A DNA stretch of 22,187 nucleotides from Symbiodinium natans. Lineage: Eukaryota > Sar > Dinophyceae > Suessiales > Symbiodiniaceae. The notes under the pieces are model-generated. The model had not been told where the DNA came from. It saw only the letters and a list, made by a program, of their open reading frames with translations, and did not search any database. The position numbers were made by a program, and so were the translations under genes. The stretch lies in assembly GCA_905221605.1 (NCBI GenBank), contig CAJNDS010002484.1:126001-148187 (forward strand). The letters are read 5' to 3'. Shown here in pieces: positions 8,049 to 17,059 of this stretch (within the stretch, counting starts at the first letter, position 1; each line of letters opens with the position of its first letter).

Positions 8049-8679
8049 GAGTGAAAGAGGCTGAGAGAAGCCTCACGCTTTTTGTGAACCCTCTTGAAAG
8101 GTGGGAGCACCGGCAAATCCTCGGCAAGGCCTTTGACCGGTTGCACCGCTTGACCCTCAGAGACCGACGAAGAGAGAGTGTCAAGACATGTCAAGACATG
8201 TCAAGACATGTCAAGACGCATCCAGAAGGACCAGTAGATGCAAGACTGTGCTCCCACTGAGTTCCCACTCTTTCAGGTTGGTGCAATCAGGAAAAGACGG
8301 CCCTGGCAGCTGAGCTTCGCGCCTTGACGCAGTCCTTGTCCAGGAGACCGCGACACCATGCGACCAAAACGCCAGAGAGTCTCGAGAGAAGGGGGAGTTC
8401 CAGAGTTCCAGTTCGACAGGATGTGGCGCCAGCAGCCCAAGCCGGCGGTGCAAGACACGCCCGCAAACAAAGCCTTGCGGGTGCGAGACACAGAACGACT
8501 CCCAGAGAAATCATCTTGGAGAGTGAGCGAGTGAGCAATCTGAGAGTTTCTGCTGTGCCCAAGTCTTCAAGAGTCTCAAAAGAAAGGTTGAGTCAGTCTG
8601 AAGAGGTGAAGGTGCTGGAGCTGATCCGGCAGGGCCTGGAAGATGGAGGGTGCGGGGATCACGCGAAACACCTCTCTGA
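8049..8679 (+). CDS. TFIIS-like gene, exons upstream of the TFS2M domain
   Basis: Two exons, 8049-8177 and 8277 to about 8679, join in phase across a 99-nt GTGTCA...TTTCAG intron. Exon 1, after acceptor gtccag|G, reads VKEAERSLTLFVNPLERWEH, then RQILGKAFDRLHRLTLRDRR. Exon 2 starts NQEKTALAAELRALTQSLSR, a coiled-coil-like helix, then about 80 residues of basic Ser/Arg/Pro-rich linker, and ends with VKVLELIRQGLEDGG...DHAKHLSE. That last part matches the first helix of the TFIIS central domain (known family pattern: charged helix with L..aL before the LA.EIE motif). Exon 1 begins in phase 1, so the true N-terminus lies upstream. The donor is uncertain: GTGTAA at 8680 and GTGTGA at 8695 keep the domain frame, whereas the better-looking GTAAGT at 8682 does not. 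Confidence 0.7.
8179..8218 (+). repeat. Four copies of a 10-bp repeat
   Basis: TGTCAAGACA repeated four times (the last copy ends in G) within the 99-nt intron of the TFIIS-like gene, starting one base after the donor GT. Confidence 0.9.
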
Positions 8680-8754
8680 GTGTAAGTTGCAGAAGTGTGA
8701 AGTAACTCGCAGTACTTCTCTTTTGCGCCTCTACTCTGTTGAACCCCTTTTCAG

Positions 8755-9365
8755 GTCTGTCGGGTCTGTCGGGTCTGTGGCCTCGGAGATCGAGGCAGCA
8801 CTCTACTCCATGTACGCAGGACTCGCGCGTTCCGTCTCTTCGAGCTTTGGGGTGCCGGCGCTGTGTGTGTGCTATGTGAATCTAGGTGAATCTATGCGTG
8901 TACAACTGCGTGCTATTGCAGTTACTATTGGGTGCTTGACGTGTGCACTTATCCTTTGCAAGAGGAGCCACCAGCGAGTACCGCCAGCATGCCCGAATGC
9001 TCCGCCACCTGACATGTGTTGACAGATGCACCCTATGCCCTATACGATTGAAGGCCTACATTGCATTTGATTGCACACGCTGGTGTTTGTAAAGTCTTGC
9101 GAGAAAGTGTAGCACCGGCTCCGATCCCAGGACACAACATGATGCAGCCAGAGAACGGTGCTCTCAGAAGTGGGGCCCTCATTACCTCAGAAGCCACCGC
9201 AAAGCATCAGCTATTGTCGACGTGATAAGGACGAATTCTGACGGGGGAAATCGGTGCACAGGACCTGCTCGTTCTCCCTTTCAGCTACAGTCTTGCGGTG
9301 TTTTGCGACCTGTGCAGGAATTGGTCCGCATGGACTCGCGGTCGCTTGCCCCCGAAACGCTGCAG
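8755..9365 (+). CDS. TFIIS central domain (TFS2M) exons of the same gene
   Basis: Exons: 8755-8819 (SVGSVGSVASEIEAALYSMY, A), 8965-9020 (ATSEYRQHARMLRHLT), 9148 to about 9192/9198 (PENGALRSGALITSE), and 9318-9365 (ELVRMDSRSLAPETLQ). In order they match the TFS2M family pattern: LA.EIE.alY, then .KY+...R.l..NL, then (D/P).N..LR...L.G.i, then eLv.Ms.eeLA...lq. TFS2M in TFIIS binds RNA polymerase II; in PHF3/DIDO-type proteins it occurs without the zinc ribbon. Joining 8819 to 8965 requires a GA donor (CAG|GACTCG) and gives exactly the family's nine residues between the two conserved aromatics. The junctions at 9020/9148 and 9192/9318 are less sure. Acceptors are AG|G except at 9148. Confidence 0.75.
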
Positions 9366-9570
9366 GACAGCGGCGCTTCTCAGCCGGGGGTTACAACCGG
9401 GGCTTGAACATGGACCGAAAGAGCTCTCTCTGGGCCTCTCCGCGTTTGTTGCCTGTCACGAAAGCAAGCCTCACACAACAAGTCTGACAAAAACACGTCT
9501 CGCAAGCGTTTCCTCTCCGATTTCGATGTTTGAAGGCCTCGCAAAGTGATAGGAGTTCTTTCGTTCTCAG

Positions 9571-10305
9571 GAGAAGCGGCGCAGGGAGGAGTTGGAAGCC
9601 CTCAAGAGCGCTTCTTGACAGACGACATGCAACGATGAACGATCATTCGAGTATATCTATATATATATATATATATTTCTATATCTACATACATAATCAT
9701 ACCACATGCATGCACATATACCGCTCTCGCTCTCTCTCGCTGTCTGTCTCTCTGTCTCTTTGTCGCTCTGTCTCTCTGTTGCTCTGTTTCTCTCTTGAGG
9801 TCGTCATCGCCCCGGCCAAGAGTGTCGCCCCCGCGCCCCCGGCCTTCGACTGGCGAGACGAGACCTACAACCCCAGGCCCCAGAAAGGGCAGAGAAAGGG
9901 CAGACAGATGCAGCACAGCACAGAGAGTCGATTCGTGACTCTGCTGTAGACCAGACGACCACAAGAGCTGTGATCTCGGCGGGCTGTACTTCACTGATCC
10001 TACGAGAGACTCCAGAGGAATGTCCTGTGTAGGCTCCAAAAATCTTGGACCAGATTTTTTTCTTGATTCGGCAAGAGAGATCACGGCTCATAGCTTGCAG
10101 ATGCTTGCAGTGAAGGTGGAAGAAGGTGGATATAAAGGGGCAGGTTTTCTCTCTCATGTCAGGAGATAAGGATGACGGTCTTGGTTCACTTGGAGCAACA
10201 CAGTTCACGGATGTGCATACTTCGTCCTTGATGTGGTATCCTGCAAGAGTGCTAGCGCAATCTGCCACCCTTCGAGCATCATTGAGTAGCCGGCTTCAGC
10301 TTTGA
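9571..10305 (+). CDS. TFIIS-like gene, C-terminal exons
   Basis: Exon 9571-9609 (acceptor ttctcag|G) reads EKRRREELEALKS and continues LAPETLQ from the previous exon, as in TFIIS proteins, where a basic helix follows the MASdel.e motif. Exon 9800-9926 follows a CT/TG-rich tract and reads VVIAPAKSVAPAPPAFDWRD, then ETYNPRPQKGQ. Exon 10163-10305 joins in phase 1 (acceptor tctcatgtcag|G) and reads DKDDGLGSLGATQFTDVHTS then SLMWYPARVLAQ, with TGA at 10303-10305. No TFIIS zinc ribbon (C-x2-C...C-x2-C with the acidic DE pair) is visible. A GC donor GCAAGA near 10242 would let the gene continue into the exons at 10601-11079 instead of ending here. Confidence 0.55.
9654..9800. repeat. TA and CT/TG simple repeats in an intron
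   Basis: An AT-dinucleotide run at about 9656-9676, AT-rich sequence, a CATGCATGCA word near 9705, then a CT/TG-rich tract (about 9724-9796) ending in the acceptor ctcttgag before the exon at 9800. Confidence 0.8.
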
Positions 10306-10306
10306 C

Positions 10307-10541
10307 ATGTCCGCTGAAGGCTCTTCCTTTTTCAAACTTTTTCAATCCATTCTAGAGAGAGTCCAGGGAGATCTTCAAAAGAGACTTTCGCTGTATTTCA
10401 GAGGGGCCCTGGGCATGCCCTGCATCTCCCCTGCAGCTCCCCTGTCTGATCCCTACCTCCCATTGAGCCCAGCATTGAGCCCATCCCTGCAGTGCATCCA
10501 GAGATGAAGCAAGAGATGAGGGTCCCGTACGACAGGCAGAG
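10307..10541 (+). CDS. Coding-like segment following the TFIIS-like stop
   Basis: An ATG at 10307, one base after the TGA at 10303-10305, opens 66 codons (MSAEGSSFFKLFQSILERVQ, then GDLQKRLSLYFRG). It could start a new gene or, from an AG|G acceptor at 10355, be a downstream exon of the TFIIS-like gene. Nearer the end, about 10468-10541, another frame reads PSIEPIPAVHPEMKQEMRVP and a third reads RDEARDEGPVRQAE; both reach the AG|GTGCGC donor at 10542. The correct frame is unresolved. No domain. Confidence 0.35.
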
Positions 10542-10600
10542 GTGCGCTTGTGCTAAGTGTGCTCTCACGAAGTGTGCTCACACAAAGTGTGCTCACAAAG

Positions 10601-11079
10601 GACGTTCTTCCGAGTGCGCAGGCTGAGGCTGGACAGATCCCCGAAAGTCCCGCGGAATTCATGGAGCAGCCCACGCCGCCGAGTTCTCAGTGCGACGCTG
10701 CGGCACTGCGGTGCACTGTGGTGCACTGCGCTGGTGGTGCACTGGTGGTGCACTGGTGGTGCACGGTGCTGCACCGTGGTGCACTGCGTGTGCTGTTGAG
10801 CTGGGGTGCCGAGTCTCGAGGCTTCGCAGCAGCTCCGCCTCGGGCGCACCCGCCACGCCGGAGGCGAGAGGAAAGCAATTGAGGTGTTTAGGGGTTGGTC
10901 GGGATGGTAAGGATACTGTAAGGATACTGAAAGGATACTGTAAGGATACTGTAAGGATGGTAAGGATCTGTCTCAGTGCTCTGCCTCATTTTCGCAAGGC
11001 CATGGCCACGCCGGCACCAGACGATGAGGACGAGCAGCGAGACGATCTCATCCGCCATTTCTCGCAACGTGTGCTCTGA
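10601..11079 (+). CDS. Three phase-matched exons, acidic C-terminus
   Basis: Exon 10601 to about 10708 (acceptor cacaaag|G) reads DVLPSAQAEAGQIPESPAEF then MEQPTPPSSQC. Exon 10821-10883 (ctcgag|G to GAG|GTGTTT) reads ASQQLRLGRTRHAGGERKAI. Exon 10999-11079 (tttcgcaag|G) reads MATPAPDDEDEQRDDLIRHF then SQRVL and stops with TGA at 11077-11079. The last two join in phase 0. The interval 10542-10600 looks like a 59-nt intron of direct repeats. These may be the 3' end of the TFIIS-like gene or a separate small gene. No domain is recognised; the acidic DDEDE patch is the only clear feature. Confidence 0.45.
10709..10795 (+). repeat. GGTGCACT-type tandem repeat
   Basis: Short repeats of GTGCACTG(C/G)TG sequence, period about 12 bp, at least five degenerate copies. 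It follows the exon at 10601 and probably lies in an intron; a GT for the donor occurs at its left edge. Confidence 0.8.
10905..10968 (+). repeat. 11-bp tandem microrepeat (ACTGTAAGGAT)
   Basis: Four near-identical 11-bp units plus partial copies, inside the intron between exons 10821-10883 and 10999-11079. Each unit contains GTAAGG, a donor-like word. Confidence 0.85.
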
Positions 11080-11466
11080 GATGTGGAGATCAAACTGAGA
11101 AAGAAACAAACCGGGGCTCCTCTCGACCCGTCTAAAGACTAGGGGGTCGATGAGAAATCCAGCTTCAGCCATTCAGCCAGTCGGCCATTCGGCCATTCAA
11201 AACGCTAATGCGACACCTGCTAGGGCTGCTGGGGCTGCTCGGGCTGCTAGGGTCACCGTGGGAGCCGCTTCAGTCTGCTTCAATTTCCGCTAAAAGGTGG
11301 ACAAAGGAAGCGACCTCCCGTTAGTCGAAGCTGGGTTTGCCCAAAGAAAAGCGTGCCGCTCTGCAACGCGGTGTTCATAGTTGGCTTCCTCCTACTTCCC
11401 GCGCGCAGCTTGCAATACTCAAAATACATCGGATGCCGACTGATATGGACTGCCCATCTGAGCCAG

Positions 11467-11506
11467 GTTCCTGAGGGAGCAGTACTTTGTACCCTTGCCC
11501 CGCGAG
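11467..11506 (+). CDS. Candidate short exon
   Basis: Acceptor ctgagccag|G, one base, then 13 codons FLREQYFVPLPRE to an AG|GTGGGG donor at 11507. A second frame (VPEGAVLCTLAPRGGG onward) is also open. The pyrimidine tract is weak. Function unknown. Confidence 0.28.
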
Positions 11507-11560
11507 GTGGGGGAGCCGTGCGCGCATCGCAGACGCTGAGCAAAGCCAAGCATCCTACAG

Positions 11561-11596
11561 GTCAGCATAGGTCAGCATAGGTCAGCATAGGTCAGC
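11561..11596 (+). repeat. 10-bp tandem microrepeat
   Basis: GTCAGCATAG repeated three times plus a partial copy. It adjoins the 3' end of the minus-strand open frame at 11592-11952. Confidence 0.9.
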
Positions 11597-11952
11597 TTTG
11601 AGTGCAGATGTGCAGAGCAATAAGAGCAATATGCAGAGAGGGCGGTTTTTTTTCAGGGGCGGTCCCGAGCTTCGCGGAGGTTTCATGGGCGGGTTTCGGA
11701 TTGTAGCCCTCCAAGCCTTTTTGGGCAGGCGATGGGGGGGGGGGAACAGGAAGTCTCGGCTTTGAGGCCGAGAATATCTCTCTGCTCCTGGATTGCTTGT
11801 TCATCCTCGCGGGCCATGAGGGTGGCGCCCTTCTGCTGCAAAAAATCGTAGGCTTGGCTCAACAGGTGATGATCACGGATTTCAGCCAACCTCCTCCTTC
11901 GCAGCATTACAGCTGGAGGACGATTTTTTCTTCCAGACGTGTTCGAGCGCAT
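11592..11952 (-). CDS. Small minus-strand protein, one frame change
   Basis: From ATG at 11952, reading leftward, the frame gives MRSNTSGRKNRPPAVMLRRR, then RLAEIRDHHLLSQAYDFLQQ and MAREDEQAIQEQRDILGLKAE, a charged helical protein with good codon-level composition over about 65 codons. At the C homopolymer (G run at 11735-11744 on +) the coding look passes to the next frame, which reads GLEGYNPKPAHETSAKLG and ends at a stop at 11592-11594. Either a one-base homopolymer error, or a short intron ending in caaaaag|G, would join them. No family is recognised. Opposite orientation to its neighbours. Confidence 0.5.
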
Positions 11953-12357
11953 GTGGGATTGAATGAAATGATACTCGTATATTGTCTTATATGATACTTG
12001 TATGAAATGAAGCGAGTTGCGATTTGCACCAGGATCTCACCCGTGGCACTGCGCGACTTCGGGTCGGCCCCTGGGAGTTGCTATTGGTCCCAGCTTAAGT
12101 GTCTCCTGAGTTTGTGGATGTGCGTGGGTGTGCGGGTGTGTACGGATGTGATGTGTGCGCGGGTTTGCTTTGGTACATCGGAAACTTGGGGCTCGAGACC
12201 AAATTCGTTGGCCTGTAAGCGCTACGGGCCGGTATGGTCAGAAGGCAAAGGTGCCAGCGCTTGCTGGCAGACCTGGCAGAGGACCTGGACCTCGCGGTAT
12301 CTTCGCTGCCTATCCGTCATTCTTTCTCCGTCTCTCCGTCATTCTCTGCTTTGCAGG
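11953..12357. other. Spacer with pyrimidine tract before an ATG
   Basis: A possible divergent spacer between the minus-strand frame ending its 5' side at 11952 and the + frame at 12358. It holds near-repeats ATACTCGTATATTGTC / ATATGATACTTGTATG (11970-12004). A short + frame with ATG at 12234 (MVRRQRCQRLLADLAEDLDL) runs to a possible GTATCT donor at 12297, but its phase does not join to the next ATG. A CT-rich tract leads to tttgcag at 12350-12356, a candidate spliced-leader acceptor. Confidence 0.4.
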
Positions 12358-13748
12358 ATGCCTCGCAAGTTTGAGAGGGAAAAGGCCTCTGGCACAGCCT
12401 CCCCATCTCGGCGACAGGCCCCGAGATGCTGCAGTGCAGATCTGGTGTGCAGTTGTGCTGAGCCGTGTTCTCTCGCCCCACACTGAGTCACTGAGTGTCC
12501 GCGCAGGAGGTCCGAGAGGTCCGAGAGGTCCGAGAGGGAGATGGAGAGCCGTATGTCGGTCGGGAGCCCCAGGAGGCAACGAACCGTTGCATTCGCAGCA
12601 GGTCCCCGTTAAAAATGCCAGAGCCTGATACATGCGATAGAGGGGCCGAGAGAGAGAGAGAGAGAGAGAGAGAGATATGGGAGGAAGCAGCCAAACTGCT
12701 GAGCAGCCTCCTGGAGGCACATGCAACCACCCCCACCAGCCAGATGGCCCAGACGCTAGCCGTCATAAGGGAGCTCATGATGAGGGGCACAAGGCGCATG
12801 AGCCAGGTGAAGAGGGTGAACGACTGGCAGACATGGGGGGGGGGAGGCAGCAGCGGAGGCGAGCCTGGAGCAAATCACGCAACTGCTGGCATGGATGAAC
12901 CGTGCAGATAAGGGGGCACCTACCGCAGAGACGCATAGCAGACAGTCCCAGCACCACATCCAACAACTACTCCGAGAAACCCTTACGCTCGCACAACAGG
13001 CTGCGGAAGCACATGAAGTGGTCATCGAGGCACCACAATGGTCCCAACCACCACCACCACCACCACAACACCAACCACGGTACCCCGCAGCAGCCACAGC
13101 AGCCACGGCAGCCGCCGAAGCAGCAGCAGAAGAAGAAAAGGGGGAACCCGGCCCACCCGGCAGATGTCATAGGCCTGGCGGCGGGAGCACAAGAGAACCA
13201 TGGGGGCAGGGGGCCGCTAGGAGGAGGGCCGACACACATTGTCAAAGCCAAAAACATCCTCGCTCAACTCATACCGTTCCTGGTCCAGGAAGAGGCACAC
13301 CTAGCAGCACAAGCAGCGAATGCGCTGGAGGAATGGCTAGCAGAACACTGGGGTGAGCCCATCGTGCTCCTCGACACACAACACACGGAAGGGGGCCCCC
13401 CACCAGAGCCAGATGACGGAGAGGAGCCGAACACCCCAGACACCATACCCTGGGCACCCCCACCACTACCCTCACGCTCACAGCCTGCCACGCACCCACT
13501 GACACCGCGCCACACACCGCACCACCCACCCACATCCACCACTCCAACCAAAAGAGCTGGAGACGGAGGACAGAGAGCCCACGGAGGAGTACCCCTCGCC
13601 GGGAGAACCACCAGACACCGCAGAGGCATCACACAGAAGAAGGCGAACAAGTGGGGGGAACGAACTTCACCGTCGAGAACACCGATTACCAGAAGGGGAC
13701 TACGATAGCAGACGGCGGAGAACACATGAGGGAGCCAGCAGTGACTAG
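12358..13748 (+). CDS. Hydrophilic predicted protein with three frame switches
   Basis: ATG at 12358 sits one base after a pyrimidine-AG, a likely trans-splice acceptor. It reads MPRKFEREKASGTASPSRRQ; a GC donor (CAG|GC) near 12418 and the acceptor gcgcag|G at 12495 join in phase to EVREVREVREGDGEPYVGRE, an ERER run, then IWEEAAKLLSSLLEAHATTP and MAQTLAVIRELMMRGTRRMS. At the G run near 12840 the coding look moves +1 to AAEASLEQITQLLAWMNRAD and HHIQQLLRETLTLAQQAAEA. In the CCA/CAG repeats (13040-13130) it moves +1 again to KNILAQLIPFLVQEEAHLAA and ALEEWLAEHWGEPIVLL. Near 13500 it moves +1 again to LETEDREPTEEYPSPGEPPD, with TAG at 13746-13748. Rich in Gln, Glu, Ala, Pro and Arg; possibly a retroelement gag-like or nuclear scaffold protein, but no motif proves this. 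Could be a pseudogene or carry sequence errors. Confidence 0.55.
12647..12676 (+). repeat. GA microsatellite within coding sequence
   Basis: (GA)n translated as Arg-Glu repeats in the hydrophilic predicted protein; the frame remains protein-like on both sides, so it is probably an expressed repeat. Confidence 0.8.
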
Positions 13749-14256
<508 letters not shown>

Positions 14257-14712
14257 TCACTCGACCGTGTTCCCCATCCAAGTGACCGCAAAGCTTTTGG
14301 ATGAGCCTGTCCCGCCTGAGCAGCGGCACCGAGCAGCCTTTGCTGGCGATAGCGCAGGAATGTAGGGGGATGGCCCCGGAGGGGTGAGCCAATAAGAGCC
14401 AGGGAGAGGGTTGGTGAGATACAGGGGAAGGGAAGTTGATTTCGGGAAGGTTTGCGGAGAGTTGAGTTGCGTGTTTGCAGAAGGAATGACGTTCAGGAAG
14501 TTGCGGGGAAATTGGTCTTCGTGATAGATAGCCTGGTGCCGAGAATCCAGCGGCCACATATCCTCATTTCGGAACGGAGCACAACACGTGTGCCGGGCCG
14601 AGCCGGCAAGAGAATCAAGCATACTATGTACTGTTGTGTTGTTGCGGGGGCGGCATTGAACCAGCAGTCGGGGCAACGTGCACGCCTGGCGCGAGGAGGG
14701 AGTTGTTACTAA
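14257..14712. other. Overlapping open frames on both strands, unresolved
   Basis: A + frame (14452-14712) reads RRVELRVCRRNDVQEVAGKL, then VFVIDSLVPRIQRPHILIS. A minus frame (14257-14676) reads EDMWPLDSRHQAIYHEDQFP, then RNFLNVIPSANTQLNSP. Both look protein-like and overlap for more than 200 bp, so at most one is real. No domain or splice pattern decides it. Confidence 0.25.
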
Positions 14713-14846
14713 GGAGCTCCTGAGGCCAGGCCTTCTCGGGGGAACACATCGCGCTGGGGACTTATGTATGTTTCACGCCGCCGATTTGGAGACGGACTGG
14801 GCGCGCCTTGTGCGCGGAGGGTGCACGCGTGCGCCCTTCAAGCCCT

Positions 14847-14881
<35 letters not shown>

Positions 14882-14933
14882 AGCAGAAGAAGAAGAAGAA
14901 GAAGGAGAAGAAGAGGAAGAGGAGAGCGGGACA
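14847..14933. repeat. GAA/AAG trinucleotide-rich tract
   Basis: Imperfect (AAG/GAG)n, purine-only on the + strand. Translation gives poly-Lys on + and poly-Phe/Leu on -. Confidence 0.9.
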
Positions 14934-15061
14934 TGGGTTGAAAGTCGGGGATAGGGGGACTAGAAGGGAACGGCAGACAGTGGTTGTTTTGTTTCTAAAT
15001 CTGACCGTGACTCTGGGACCTGCCCCGCATGCGGGGGCCCCGGGGTGCCCCCAAGCCCGGT

Positions 15062-15180
15062 AGAAAAGAGAAAGAGAAGAAAGAGACAGCAAGAGAAAGA
15101 AAGGAAAAGACAGAGAAAGAAGGGGAAAGAAAGGAAAGCAAAGAAAAATAACGACAAAGTAAGAAAGAAAGAGAAAGCAA
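15062..15180. repeat. AG-rich low-complexity tract
   Basis: Purine-rich GAAAGA-type sequence on +, which is CT-rich on the minus strand. Together with 14847-14933 it makes this region a mirror image of the + strand CT tracts in the left third of the window. Confidence 0.85.
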
Positions 15181-15305
15181 GTGGTCTGTTTTTGATTGCC
15201 GAAAAGTAAAAACCTAGGGTCCGCGCAGGTCCGATCCCAAAGCCTTCTAACCTTTTCGCAGAGCAAGCAGAGTTGGGAAAACCTTAGATGTTTCCGCCCC
15301 GCGCC

Positions 15306-16124
15306 AGGCCAAAACGGCTCATAACGGCTCTTGGAACTTGACCGAATAGCTCGTGCCAAAGCAGCTCTTTGAACTTGACCAACGAGCTCCGCAAAAAGAG
15401 CTCTTTGTCCTTGACCAAATTGCTCGCGCCAAAACGGCTGATTGAACTTGACCGAATAGCGTGCGCCAAAGCAGCTCTTTGAACTTTTGAACTTGACCAA
15501 ATAGCACGCGCCAGAACGGCTCTTTGAACAAATTGCTCGGGCCAAAATGGCTCTTTGAACTTGACCGAATATCTCTCGCCAAAGCAGCTCTTTGAACCTG
15601 ACCAGATGGCTCGTGCCAAAGCAGCTCTTTGAACTTGACCAGATAGCTCGCGCCAAAACAGCTTTTTGAGCTTGAGCAAGAAACTCGCGCCAAGCCAGCT
15701 CTTTGAACTTCACCAAATAGCTCGCGCCAAAGCAGCTCTTTGAACTTGGCGAAAGAGCTTGCACCAAAACGGCTCTTTTGACTTGACCAAATACCTCGCA
15801 CCAAAGCAGCTTCGACTTCACTAAATACCTCGCACCAAAGCAGCTCTTTGAACTTGACCGAATAGCTTGCGCGAAAACGGCTTTTTGAGCTTGACCAAAT
15901 ATCTCGCGCCAAAGAAGCTCTTTGAACTTCACCAAATAGCTCGCGCCAAAACGGCCTTTTGAACTTTACCAAGTAGCTCGCGTCAAAACGGCCATTTGAA
16001 CTTGACCAAGTAGCTCGCCCCAAAACTCTCTTGGATAAATAGCTCGTGCCAAGACGGCCTTTTGAACTTTACCAGATAGCTCGCCCCAAAACGGCCCCTT
16101 GAACTTGACCAAATGGCTCGCGCC
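15306..16124. repeat. 37-bp minisatellite, about 22 degenerate units
   Basis: A unit of about 37 bp with core ctttgaacttgaccaaatag followed by ctcgcgccaaaacgg is repeated for about 820 bp with point changes and a few truncated units (for example near 15480-15500, 15525-15545 and 15810-15835). Because 37 is not a multiple of three and the minus strand of the unit has few stops, each minus frame cycles through three peptide readings (such as LLWREIFGQVQ, AIWSSSKS and GASYLVKFKE). This yields three overlapping minus ORFs of up to 365 codons that are probably artefacts of the repeat. Confidence 0.92.
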
Positions 16125-17059
16125 TTACGCACACAAGTTCCTTTTCTGCACCTGAAGAACACAGGAAGTTGCCCACGAATGGTAATGGCAAAATGTTGCA
16201 GCTGCCGCACCTTGCACGGGGGACGACTTGGTCCCCCACGAACAACTTAGGACTCAACTCGGTTTCAATCTGATTAAATGTGCTTTCCGTATGAGAGCCA
16301 CGCGCTCTGGCATCTTCGAGACAGTGGAGAAGTGACCTCACCGGAAATTTTCGCTGCTTTCAGACATCTCGAAGTAGTAGTGGCGCCCGGCTTCAACATG
16401 TCTGAGAGTGTCAAGGGTGTCAAGGTCCAGCATTGCCGCGCTGGCAGCCTGAGCCAGAGCACGCCAGTGATCTGGAACGGTTCATCAGGCTCTGAGAGGA
16501 ATCTGAGAGCAATTTGGCGGGGAGGGCTTTCATGGACGTTTACAGGCTTTAATACTCTTGGCCTCCGCGCAGGCATTGCAGAACAGAGAAATGCCCGGAC
16601 TTTCAGGTGGGTCCTCGCTTTGCCAGCGAGCCAGCGCATAATGAAAAGCTTGGCGTGGTACTTGTGGAGGCTGGGCATTGCGAGCTTCACAAGCCCATGC
16701 AGCCGCATCCTGAGAGGGCTGCGCCATGACAGTTGGGAAAGGGTCCACATGACACATCATGACGCGTCATGACACACATGATCTCTGCAGTCTACAAGGT
16801 GTTTTCACTTCCACTTCGAGGCAGCTGGGAAGTTGGCATCCGGTCCTGGCATGCAAGAGCAGCTGTTGCAACGACCAAGCGCATCAAACTCATGACAGCA
16901 ACAGGCGCTCAATGAAAGCAAGCACCTCAACCGCCTCAACCTTCATATGTTCTTTATGCTCACATGCCACCCACGCTCTCCATGGAGCCCGTTTCATCTC
17001 GCTCTCGCCCGCTCTCGCCCGCTCTCGCCCGCTCTCGCCCTCTCTCCCTCTATCTCTCT
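16125..17059. other. Single-copy segment between minisatellite and gap
   Basis: Both strands carry open frames of about 160 codons over 16274-16772 (+ starts MCFPYESHALWHLRDSGEV; - starts at 16750). The minus strand is favoured because of one well-bounded exon listed separately (16614-16709). 16773-17059 holds nothing recognisable and passes into CTCGCC and CT repeats before the gap. A TGACACATCATGACGCGTCATGAC-like inverted motif lies near 16750-16775. Confidence 0.4.
16614..16709 (-). CDS. Probable minus-strand internal exon
   Basis: On the minus strand the acceptor gcgcagccctctcag precedes G, and 32 codons in phase 0 read DAAAWACEARNAQPPQVPRQ then AFHYALARWQSE, ending at AG|GA (a GA-type donor as inferred elsewhere in this window). 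The same frame stays open through ISLFCNACAEAKSIKACKRP. No family is recognised. The overlapping + frame (ALPASQRIMKSLAWYLWRLG) is the competing reading. Confidence 0.38.

Noticed and set aside
8179-8218. CRISPR-like array
   Set aside because: The 10-bp units are directly tandem with no spacers, inside a eukaryotic-type intron; no cas genes or repeat-spacer structure anywhere.
10504-10626. Cys-rich mini-protein (CACAKCALTKCAHTKCAHK) from ATG at 10504
   Set aside because: The cysteines come from a tandem AAGTGTGCTCAC-type repeat that probably lies in the 10542-10600 intron; other frames are more coding-like.
14838-15935. Minus-strand ORF of 365 codons
   Set aside because: It is made of the 37-bp minisatellite plus AG-rich and GAA-rich low-complexity sequence, not a supported protein.
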